Assembly: GCA_017552495.1 (NCBI GenBank)
Contig: JAFZPW010000192.1
Span: 1 to 9,040 of the forward strand
DNA from: Clostridia bacterium
Lineage (GTDB): Bacteria; Bacillota; Clostridia; Oscillospirales; Butyricicoccaceae
Reading direction: 5' to 3'
Length of the DNA stretch: 9,040 nucleotides
In this document: positions 1 to 5,866 of the stretch, one piece after another
Layout of the letters: each line of letters starts with the position of its first letter
Numbering within the stretch: the stretch's first letter is position 1
Position numbers and translations under genes: made by a program
Notes under the pieces: generated by a model
Told to the model about the DNA's origin: nothing
Databases searched by the model: none
The model's input: the letters and a program-made list of their open reading frames with translations, nothing else

Positions 1-905
1 CCAGCGACGCCGAGGGTGCCGGCGCGATGTTCCAGGTGACCACGCTGGATCTCAACGACGTGCCCCGTAACGAGAAGAACGAGCCTGACTACACCAAGGA
101 TTTCTTTGGAAAATCCGCCTATTTAACGGTTTCCGGCCAGTTGGAGGGTGAAATTTTCGCCCAGGCTTTCAGCAAAATTTATACCTTCGGCCCCACCTTC
201 CGGGCCGAGCGTTCCAACACCACCCGCCACGCCTGCGAGTTCTGGATGATCGAGCCTGAAATGGCGTTCTGCGACCTGAAGGGCGATATGGACATTCAGG
301 AGGATATGATTCAATACGTCATCAAATACGTGCTGGAGCATTGTCCCGACGAGCTGGAGTTTTGCAATCGCTTTTTGGATAACACCCTGCTGGAGCGGCT
401 GCACGCCGTGGCCTATGAAGAGGATTTTGCCCGCGTCACCTATACCGAGGCCATTGAAATTTTGGAGCAGCACAAAGACGAGTTTGATTTCCCCGTGTTC
501 TGGGGCTGCGATCTGCAATCCGAGCACGAGCGGTATCTCACCGAGGTGCAGTTTAAAAAGCCCGTTTTCGTCACCGATTATCCCAAGGAGATCAAGGCGT
601 TCTATATGCGCCGCAACGACGACGGTAAAACAGTAGCGGCCGCCGATCTGCTGGTGCCCGGTATCGGCGAGTTGTGCGGCGGCTCCCAGAGAGAGGAGCG
701 GCTTGAGGTGCTGGAGCAGATCATTGAGGAAAATCATCTGGATCGCGACAACTACTGGTGGTATCTGGAACTCCGCAAATACGGCGGCACCCACCATTCC
801 GGCTTCGGCATCGGTTTTGAGCGCCTTATCATGTATCTTACCGGCGCGGCCAACATTCGCGACGTGCTGCCATTCCCGCGCACCGTGGGCTCTGCGGAGT
901 TCTGA
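1..905 (+). CDS. asnS: Asparaginyl-tRNA synthetase, 5'-truncated by the window edge
   Basis: This class II aminoacyl-tRNA synthetase charges tRNA(Asn) with asparagine in the cytoplasm, using ATP. The reading frame is already open at base 3 (SDAEGAGAMFQVTTLD), so the ATG at 27 is internal. The missing part is the N-terminal OB-fold anticodon-binding domain and the start of the catalytic core. Counting from M at 27, class II motif 2 is at about residues 55-75 (FRAERSNTTRH followed by EFWMIEPE). Motif 3 is at about 259-266 (GFGIGFER), and the protein ends in FPRTVGSAEF, close to the FPRTPG-x-AEF ending usual in AsnS. The NTTRH motif 2 and this ending favour AsnS over AspRS. The pantothenate kinase gene starts 36 nt downstream with no terminator between them, so the two are probably co-transcribed. 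The presence of AsnS means Asn-tRNA can be made directly; whether a GatCAB route also exists cannot be seen here. Confidence 0.96.
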   Translation, partial: SDAEGAGAMFQVTTLDLNDVPRNEKNEPDYTKDFFGKSAYLTVSGQLEGEIFAQAFSKIYTFGPTFRAERSNTTRHACEFWMIEPEMAFCDLKGDMDIQEDMIQYVIKYVLEHCPDELEFCNRFLDNTLLERLHAVAYEEDFARVTYTEAIEILEQHKDEFDFPVFWGCDLQSEHERYLTEVQFKKPVFVTDYPKEIKAFYMRRNDDGKTVAAADLLVPGIGELCGGSQREERLEVLEQIIEENHLDRDNYWWYLELRKYGGTHHSGFGIGFERLIMYLTGAANIRDVLPFPRTVGSAEF

Positions 906-941
906 TCCCCGGCGAATCTTTTTCATTTGCAGGAGCGCATT

Positions 942-1775
942 ATGGATTATATCATCGGCATCGATATCGGCGGAAGCACCACTAAGATCGTCGGCTTGGA
1001 AAGCAACGGCAGGTTGATGGGTTCGGCTATGGTCAAGGCCAGTGACCCGCTGACCTCGGCTTACGGCGCCTTTGGCCGCTTTTTGGAAGAGACCGGGCTC
1101 AAGCTTTCTCAGATCTCAAAGGTCATGTGCACCGGCGTGGGCGCGTCCTTTTTGCGGGACGAGCTTTATGTCGTTCCCGTTTGTAAGGTGGACGAGTTTC
1201 GCGCCATCGGTTTGGGCGGCAAATATATTTCCGGGCTGGATCACTGCATTGTGGTGAGCATGGGCACCGGAACTTCGGTCACCTGTGTCAACGGCAGCGA
1301 GATCACTTATGTGGGAGGAACCGGCATGGGAGGCGGCACCATTCTTGGTTTGTGCGGCAAACTGATCGGCAGCTCCAATTACGAGCATATCACCGAGTTG
1401 GCCGAACAGGGGAGCGTGGATAAGATCGATCTGATGATCGGTGATATCACCAAGGACAAGTTGGCCAACATGACCAATAAGACCACGGCCTCCAATTTCG
1501 GCAAAATCAGCGAGGATGCCAACGATTGCGATCTGACCATGGGCGTGGTCAATATGGTATTTCAGACGGTGGGCATCATCTCCATGATGGCGGCCCGGGG
1601 TAACGGAACCGATCAGATCATTCTCAGCGGCAGCCTTTCCCGCATTCCCGCGGCCAGCTCCGTGATCGCCGGGCTGGAGGAACTTTACGGCGTCCATTAT
1701 TTGATCCCCGAATATTCGGAATACTGCACCGCCATCGGGGCGGCGCTTTACGGACTCAAAGAAGAAAGAGGTTAA
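942..1775 (+). CDS. coaW: Type II pantothenate kinase
   Basis: This 277-residue enzyme is predicted to phosphorylate pantothenate with ATP to give 4'-phosphopantothenate, the first committed step of coenzyme A synthesis. It has the ASKHA (actin-like) fold of type II PanK, the family of Staphylococcus aureus CoaW and eukaryotic PANKs. Visible motifs are the phosphate-1 loop DIGGSTTK (residues 8-15), the EF-x-A-x-G segment with the likely catalytic base Glu85 (KVDEFRAIG), the phosphate-2 motif SMGTGTS (106-112), the glycine-rich GGTGMGGGTILGL (125-137), and a C-terminal GAALYG. ATG 942 is chosen because AGGAG at 931-935 lies 6 nt upstream; a TTG at 927 would put that Shine-Dalgarno sequence inside the gene. 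S. aureus CoaW is not feedback-inhibited by CoA, but whether this holds here is unknown. The aminotransferase gene starts 2 nt after the stop, so translation is probably coupled. Confidence 0.93.
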   Translation: MDYIIGIDIGGSTTKIVGLESNGRLMGSAMVKASDPLTSAYGAFGRFLEETGLKLSQISKVMCTGVGASFLRDELYVVPVCKVDEFRAIGLGGKYISGLDHCIVVSMGTGTSVTCVNGSEITYVGGTGMGGGTILGLCGKLIGSSNYEHITELAEQGSVDKIDLMIGDITKDKLANMTNKTTASNFGKISEDANDCDLTMGVVNMVFQTVGIISMMAARGNGTDQIILSGSLSRIPAASSVIAGLEELYGVHYLIPEYSEYCTAIGAALYGLKEERG

Positions 1776-1777
1776 AG

Positions 1778-3061
1778 ATGATGAACATTCTCACTGCCGA
1801 CCGCGCCGCGCTGGAAACGCTGCACCGCGATCTGCTTGCCCGTTTCGACGACTGCAAGGCAAAGGAACTCAAACTGGATATGTCCCGCGGCAAACCCTCA
1901 AAGGCACAGTTGGATCTGAGCGAGCCCATGCTCACCGTTTTGGCCAAAAGTGAAGACCTGACAGACGGCAAGACCGACGTTCGCAATTACGGCGTTTTGG
2001 AGGGAATCGCCTCCTGCCGTGTGCTGTTTGCCGAAATTTTGGAGGTTTCCGCCGACAACGTGATCGTGGGCGGCAGCTCCAGCCTCAGCATGATGTACGA
2101 CGCCATGATGCGCCTCTGGGTGTTTGGCGCGCCCGGCCATACCCCTTGGAGCAAACTGGACAAGGTCAAATGGCTTTGTCCCGCTCCCGGCTACGACCGC
2201 CATTTCGCCATCTGCCAGCAGCTCGGCATGGAAATGATCCCCGTTCCCATGCTGAACGACGGCCCCGATATGGACATGGTGGAAAGGCTGGCGGGGGAGG
2301 ATCCCGCCGTCAAAGGCATCTGGTGCGTTCCAAAATACAGCAATCCCGAGGGGAAAACCTATTCCGACCAAGTGGTGCGCCGCTTTGCCTCTATGAAGAC
2401 GGCAGCCCCCGATTTCCGCATTTTCTGGGACAACGCCTATATCGTCCATCATCTCACCGACGAGCACGAGGCACTGTGCAATATTTTTGACGAGGCCAGG
2501 CGGTATGGCACTGAAGATCGCGTGCTGGAGTTCTGCTCCACCTCCAAGATCAGCTTTGCGGGTGCCGGCGTGGCCGCTATGGCGGCTTCCGACAGCAATA
2601 TTGCCTGGACAAAAAAAATCATGTCCGTCCAGACCATCAGTGCCGACAAGATCAACCAGCTGCGGCATGTACGCTTTTTCAAAGACTGTGCGGGCCTTGA
2701 GGCGCATATGAAAAAGCACGCCGCGATTCTCAAGCCGAAGTTCGACATGGTGCTTTCCTTGCTGAAAAAGAACCTGGGCGGCACGGGCGCCGGAACATGG
2801 CACACGCCGAAGGGCGGCTATTTCATCAGTTTCAATGCCATGCCCGGCTGCGCTAAGCGCATCCATCAGTTGTGCAAAGAGGCCGGTGTGGTGATGACCG
2901 GTGCGGGCGCTACCTTCCCCTATGGCAACGATCCGGAGGACAGCAACCTGCGCATCGCCCCGTCGATGCCTCCCGTGAGCGAGCTGGAGCAGGCCGCCGA
3001 GGTCTTCTGCGTCTGCGCCTTGCTGGCCGCTGTGGAAAAGAGGCTTTCTCAGTTGCATTGA
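1778..3061 (+). CDS. PLP-dependent aminotransferase, MocR-type/aspartate aminotransferase subgroup Ic
   Basis: This 427-residue fold-type I PLP enzyme resembles the Aminotran_MocR family, whose characterised bacterial members are aspartate aminotransferases (subgroup Ic). These interconvert aspartate plus 2-oxoglutarate and oxaloacetate plus glutamate. Visible residues are the phosphate-binding loop GGSSSLSMMYD (98-108), Asn189 in YSNPEGKTYS, Asp218 and Tyr221 in WDNAYIVHHL for the PLP ring, the Schiff-base lysine Lys257 in CSTSKIS, and Arg392 in NLRIAPS for the substrate carboxylate. There is no DNA-binding domain, so this is an enzyme and not a MocR regulator. Two adjacent ATGs (1778 and 1781) are possible starts; AGAGG at 1767-1771 suits 1778. 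The gene is the last in the asnS operon and is followed 20 nt later by a strong terminator. Substrate is inferred from the family; other amino-donor preferences cannot be excluded. Confidence 0.9.
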   Translation: MMNILTADRAALETLHRDLLARFDDCKAKELKLDMSRGKPSKAQLDLSEPMLTVLAKSEDLTDGKTDVRNYGVLEGIASCRVLFAEILEVSADNVIVGGSSSLSMMYDAMMRLWVFGAPGHTPWSKLDKVKWLCPAPGYDRHFAICQQLGMEMIPVPMLNDGPDMDMVERLAGEDPAVKGIWCVPKYSNPEGKTYSDQVVRRFASMKTAAPDFRIFWDNAYIVHHLTDEHEALCNIFDEARRYGTEDRVLEFCSTSKISFAGAGVAAMAASDSNIAWTKKIMSVQTISADKINQLRHVRFFKDCAGLEAHMKKHAAILKPKFDMVLSLLKKNLGGTGAGTWHTPKGGYFISFNAMPGCAKRIHQLCKEAGVVMTGAGATFPYGNDPEDSNLRIAPSMPPVSELEQAAEVFCVCALLAAVEKRLSQLH

Positions 3062-3081
3062 ATAAAAAAGAGGGCGCAGCG

Positions 3082-3117
3082 GGAGGCGCTTCGTAAGGAA
3101 GCGCCTCCTCCATTTTT
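3082..3117 (+). terminator. Rho-independent terminator of the asnS-coaW-aminotransferase operon
   Basis: A perfect 11-bp stem (GGAGGCGCTTC at 3082-3092, GAAGCGCCTCC at 3098-3108) closes a 5-nt loop (GTAAG). It is followed by TCCA and then five T residues (3113-3117). It starts 20 nt after the aminotransferase stop codon and insulates the next gene from the upstream operon. Confidence 0.9.
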
Positions 3118-3118
3118 G

Positions 3119-3169
3119 TGAGGAAAGCGATTGACCACGCGGATCGTTGATGATAGGATTCTTTCCTCA
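3119..3169. repeat. 9-bp inverted repeat bracketing the promoter of the ADP-ribosyltransferase gene
   Basis: TGAGGAAAG at 3119-3127 is exactly complementary to CTTTCCTCA at 3161-3169. The 33 bp between the arms contain a complete -35/-10 pair, with only 3 bp and 1 bp to spare at the two sides. It may be a two-site operator, a small invertible promoter, or a coincidence. No recombinase gene is visible in the window. Confidence 0.5.
3131..3159 (+). promoter_or_regulatory. Sigma-A-like promoter of the ADP-ribosyltransferase gene
   Basis: TTGACC (3131-3136) and TAGGAT (3154-3159) are separated by exactly 17 bp. The -35 has one mismatch to TTGACA and the -10 has two to TATAAT. Transcription would start near 3166, giving a leader of about 30 nt before the Shine-Dalgarno-preceded ATG at 3195. 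Its position just after the upstream operon's terminator supports independent expression of the next gene. Confidence 0.6.
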
Positions 3170-3194
3170 AGTCATCATCCGGGGAGGGAAAGAT

Positions 3195-3866
3195 ATGACG
3201 GAAGCGCAAAAAGAAACTCTGCGATTCTATACAACAAATGACTATTTACTGATCAACGGTCTTCTTTGGGGAGAAAGCGAGAAAACGATCGATCAGTTTA
3301 TCCAACTAATCAATGCCGATGGCAGAGGCGTGATGGCTGAAGCTGTTGAGCAAGGATTTGATGTGCGGTGGAATTGTAGTAAAGAAGAAGGCGAGAAACG
3401 ATATCAAGTCTATCAAAAGCGTTTCCCGAGGATTAACCAAAAAGAAAAGGACAAAATCCTTGAACGAGCAAGAATGGATATTTCCAATATGATGTCTTGT
3501 TTGACGCCTCTTTTATCTGAAATGGTGGTATATAGAAATATCAAAACCAAGTTTGTTGAAAACTTGAAAGAAGGAACGCTTCTTCACCATTTAGGCTTTT
3601 CCTCTTGCAGTTTAAGTTCGCATATTGCGGAAAACGCCGTCTACGGCTCAAGCGGATGCACTTTGGCTGAGATTATTGCTCCTGCCGGCACGCCGGCAAT
3701 TCGACTTGATTTCATGCCGGACGTGCAGAACGAACCTGATGAAGTCATTTTAGCGCCGGCTGCGTTTATGGTCACCAGGATTGACCGGGAAAACAACAAG
3801 ATATATATGATTTGCAGCAACCCGCTGAACGGATCGGTACTTGATCGCAAAGGAGAACCTTCATGA
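3195..3866 (+). CDS. ADP-ribosyltransferase exoenzyme-fold protein, no signal peptide
   Basis: This 223-residue protein matches the layout of the ADPrib_exo_Tox (R-S-E class) ADP-ribosyltransferase fold, whose members transfer ADP-ribose from NAD+ to a target or hydrolyse NAD+. The N-terminal helices show the family pattern Y-x3-Y-x2-IN-x2-L (FYTTNDYLLINGLLWG, 11-26). The catalytic core has Arg114 in VYRN, the STS-equivalent Ser137-Cys138-Ser139 in GFSSCSLS (134-141), a strand plus APAGTPAI (162-169), and Glu183 in NEPDEVIL followed by FMVTRID (191-197). No signal peptide or membrane segment is visible, so it would act inside the cell or need another delivery route. GGGGAGGG at 3181-3188 fixes ATG 3195; the TTG at 3147 lies inside the promoter. 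Base composition differs: 3241-3300 is 24/60 and 3481-3540 is 19/60 G+C by hand count, against 39/60 for 1021-1080 in coaW. This suggests acquisition by transfer. The target is unknown. Confidence 0.75.
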   Translation: MTEAQKETLRFYTTNDYLLINGLLWGESEKTIDQFIQLINADGRGVMAEAVEQGFDVRWNCSKEEGEKRYQVYQKRFPRINQKEKDKILERARMDISNMMSCLTPLLSEMVVYRNIKTKFVENLKEGTLLHHLGFSSCSLSSHIAENAVYGSSGCTLAEIIAPAGTPAIRLDFMPDVQNEPDEVILAPAAFMVTRIDRENNKIYMICSNPLNGSVLDRKGEPS

Positions 3867-3967
3867 TCCATAGCTTCGGCAAGCATCGGATTTTGCACCC
3901 AAAATCCAGAACAGAGCGACAAAACCGGCGTGACCGCAATTGCCACGCCGGTTTCAAGTCCTTTTGA
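3863..3967 (+). CDS. Possible 34-residue basic small ORF, overlapping the ADP-ribosyltransferase stop codon
   Basis: ATG 3863 overlaps the TGA of the preceding gene (ATGA), and AAAGGAG at 3849-3855 sits 7 nt upstream, an ideal Shine-Dalgarno sequence and spacing. The frame runs to TGA at 3965-3967. It encodes a very basic 34-residue peptide beginning MIHSFGKHRILHPKSR, with no hydrophobic segment and no family I recognise. Such coupling is typical of a downstream partner such as an antitoxin. However, two hairpins (3888-3907 and 3922-3954) fall within the frame, so it may instead be the leftover start of a deleted partner gene, or not a gene at all. Confidence 0.3.
   Translation: MIHSFGKHRILHPKSRTERQNRRDRNCHAGFKSF
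3888..3907 (+). other. Perfect 8-bp hairpin after the ADP-ribosyltransferase gene
   Basis: GGATTTTG (3888-3895) and CAAAATCC (3900-3907) pair perfectly around a CACC loop, 21 nt after the gene's stop codon. No T-run follows, so it is not a classic terminator by itself. It could stabilise the mRNA 3' end or pause polymerase ahead of the next hairpin. Confidence 0.4.
3922..3954. terminator. Probable hairpin terminator of the ADP-ribosyltransferase unit
   Basis: AAACCGGCGTG (3922-3932) and CACGCCGGTTT (3944-3954) form a perfect 11-bp stem around an 11-nt loop that itself contains the palindrome GCAATTGC. The stem ends in three T residues, with TTTT again at 3962-3965, so the T-tract is weak. 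It lies 55 nt after the ADP-ribosyltransferase stop codon. Termination is likely but not certain. Confidence 0.55.
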
Positions 3968-3981
3968 ACTGAGGCGTTTTT

Positions 3982-4370
3982 TTGAAATTTCGCAAGATCG
4001 CTGCGCTGACTTTGGTAACAGTGCTGGTTTTCCGTATAGGGATCTCCGCTCTTGCCGCTGCGGAGATTTTCCGCGATGTGGATGCCTCTTATTGGGCTTA
4101 TGTCGCGATTCAGTGGGCCTTTTCCGACAGGGCCGTGGTGGGAGGCTGTTTCTCTGACGGCGGCAGGCGGTCTGCTTCGTGGCGTTGATGAAAAAGGAAC
4201 CTTTGCTGGGGAAAACACCCTCACGCGGGCGCAGATGGCCACCGTGTATTGCCGTGGCTGGTTGGTTGCCGTCGATGCAGCCGGACGCTCCGGTCGAACC
4301 CGTCAGTCCCGATCCTGCGGATCCCATCCCCGTTCCCGCGCCCATTCAGCCGCCGGAGATCACGGAGTAA
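3982..4370 (+). pseudogene. Frameshifted SLH-domain secreted protein remnant
   Basis: A TTG start at 3982 follows GAGG (3971-3974) by 7 nt. It opens a signal-peptide-like N-terminus (MKFRKIAAL, a hydrophobic stretch, ALAAA) and then the first half of an S-layer homology domain (FRDVDASYWAYVAIQWAF). That frame stops at 4186-4188. The second half of the SLH domain (GVDEKGTFAGENTLTRAQMA) is in the next frame, roughly 4154-4250. A proline-rich linker (PVEPVSPDPADPIPVPAP) then continues in the third frame to TAA at 4368-4370. At least two frameshifts are therefore needed to read one SLH domain plus linker. SLH domains anchor proteins to cell-wall polymers; three copies are usual, so the gene is also shortened. 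An Arg interrupts the hydrophobic signal core. Genuine decay is most likely, but assembly errors could cause the same pattern. Confidence 0.75.
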
Positions 4371-4403
4371 TAGAAAGCCGATCTGCTTTACAACACTGAA
4401 AAC

Positions 4404-4443
4404 AAAAAGGACACAGAGCGGGAAAAATCTGCTCTGTGTCCTT
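4404..4443. terminator. Bidirectional terminator between convergent units
   Basis: AAGGACACAGAGC (4407-4419) and GCTCTGTGTCCTT (4431-4443) form a perfect 13-bp stem with an 11-nt loop. On the minus strand the stem is followed by TTTTTGTTTTC, a strong T-tract. This makes it the terminator of the FAD dehydrogenase gene, whose stop codon lies 13 nt away. On the plus strand it is followed by GCTTTGTTCGGTTTT, so it can also stop transcription from the SLH side. Confidence 0.9.
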
Positions 4444-4456
4444 GCTTTGTTCGGTT

Positions 4457-5830
4457 TTATTGCAGCTTTTGCAAAAGCTGCCGCGCCACATGGATGCCGC
4501 TGGCCGAGGCGTGGGATAGAGAATGGGTGACACCGGAGCAGTCGCCGATGACATAAAGCCCGGGGCTGCGGGTTTCCAGCGAATGGTTGATTTCCACTTC
4601 CATATTATAAAACTTGACCTCTACACCATAGAGCAGAGTGTCGTCGTTGGCGGTGCCGGGAGCGATCTTATCCAGCGCGTGAACCATCTCGATGATCCCA
4701 TCCAGGATTCGCTTTGGAATCACCAGGCTCAGGTCGCCGGGGGTGGCGGCCAGCGTGGGCGTGACGAAATTTTCCGAAATGCGCTGCACGGTGCTGCGGC
4801 GGCCCCGCATCAAATCGCCGAAGCGCTGTACCAGCACGCCGCCGCCCAGCATGTTGGACAGCCGGGCGATGCTTTCGCCATAGCCGTTGGAATCCTTAAA
4901 GGGCAGGGAAAAATGCTTGGACACCAGCAGGGCAAAGTTGGTGTTGTCCGTGTGCTTGGCGGGATCCTCGTAACTGTGGCCGTTAACGGTGACGATGCCG
5001 TTTGTGTTCTCATTGACCACCACACCGTGAGGGTTCATGCAGAAGGTGCGCACCAGATCCTCGAATTTCTCCGTCCGGTAAACAATCTTGCTTTCATAAA
5101 GCTCGTCGGTAAGGTGGGCAAAGATTTGTGCGGGCAGCTCGACGCGCACACCGATATCCACCCGGTTTGATTTGGTGGGCAGCGCAAGATCACGGCATAC
5201 GCCCTCCATCCATTTGCTGCCAGAGCGGCCAACGGAGATGACGCAATGGGTGCAGAGCAGAGTTTCCTTTGCCGTGTGGACGGCATAGCCCTCCGCCGTC
5301 TTTTCCACCGAAATCACCGGCGCGTTAAATCGGAATTCCGCCTTGTCCTTGAGTTCGTGAAAAAGATTTTCCAAAACCGTATAGTTGATATCCGTTCCCA
5401 AGTGACGCACCTGCGCGTCCAGCAGATGCAGGCCGTTTTGAAGACATGTCTTCTTGATGGCCGTATTTGCTGTGCTGTAAAGTTTTGTGCCTTGTCCGCC
5501 GTGGGCGAGGTTGATCCCGTCTACATAGCGCATCAGCTCCAGCGCCTGGTTCTTGCCGATGTGTTCGTAAAGCGTTCCGCCAAACTGATTGGTGATATTG
5601 TATTTCCCGTCGGAGAATGCGCCTGCGCCGCCAAAACCGTTCATGATGGCGCAGGTGGGACAGTGGACACAGCTTTTGATGGTTTCCCCGTCAATGGGAC
5701 ATTTCCGGCGGGCGAGGGGATTGCCCGCCTCCAAAACGGCGATTTTGAGATCGCTCCGCTCCTTGGTCAATTCATACGCGGTAAAGATGCCGCCGGGGCC
5801 GGCGCCAATGATCAAAATATCATAAATCAT
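4457..5830 (-). CDS. FAD-dependent dehydrogenase, COG2509-like
   Basis: This 457-residue flavoprotein resembles the uncharacterised COG2509 dehydrogenases, which are predicted to bind FAD and often NAD(P). The N-terminal Rossmann dinucleotide motif is GAGPGG (residues 9-14) with the acidic end of strand 2 at VLEAG (32-36). A cysteine cluster, C44-x9-C54-x2-C57-x2-C60, is followed by GFGGAGAFSDGK (65-76), the family hallmark. A second flavin contact is LYVIGDCSGVTHSLSHA (425-441), the usual C-terminal GD motif. The substrate is unknown, and the protein has no export signal. ATG 5830 is preceded by AAAGGA with a 7-nt spacer. It lies 36 nt after ychF with no terminator between them, so it is probably expressed from the ychF promoter and ends at the 4404-4443 hairpin. 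Confidence 0.88.
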   Translation of the reverse strand: MIYDILIIGAGPGGIFTAYELTKERSDLKIAVLEAGNPLARRKCPIDGETIKSCVHCPTCAIMNGFGGAGAFSDGKYNITNQFGGTLYEHIGKNQALELMRYVDGINLAHGGQGTKLYSTANTAIKKTCLQNGLHLLDAQVRHLGTDINYTVLENLFHELKDKAEFRFNAPVISVEKTAEGYAVHTAKETLLCTHCVISVGRSGSKWMEGVCRDLALPTKSNRVDIGVRVELPAQIFAHLTDELYESKIVYRTEKFEDLVRTFCMNPHGVVVNENTNGIVTVNGHSYEDPAKHTDNTNFALLVSKHFSLPFKDSNGYGESIARLSNMLGGGVLVQRFGDLMRGRRSTVQRISENFVTPTLAATPGDLSLVIPKRILDGIIEMVHALDKIAPGTANDDTLLYGVEVKFYNMEVEINHSLETRSPGLYVIGDCSGVTHSLSHASASGIHVARQLLQKLQ

Positions 5831-5866
5831 GGAACGGTCCTTTCTGTAAAGTCAATTGGCTTTTCG

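Noticed and set aside
123..926. Long minus-strand open frame opposite asnS
   Set aside because: It is antisense to a clear class II synthetase in GC-rich sequence, has no recognisable domain, and is a codon-bias shadow.
1898..3058. 386-codon minus-strand open frame opposite the aminotransferase
   Set aside because: The plus strand has all PLP-enzyme motifs, while the antisense product is rich in His/Gly/Ala with no known motif.
3149..3179. GATGAT/ATCATC short inverted repeat in the leader of the ADP-ribosyltransferase gene
   Set aside because: Six bp with a long loop is easily expected by chance, and it is less convincing than the 9-bp repeat around the promoter.
3683..3698. TGCCGG-CACG-CCGGCA hairpin inside the ADP-ribosyltransferase gene
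   Set aside because: It is a short 6-bp stem within conserved coding sequence (APAGTPA) with no T-run, so codon content explains it.
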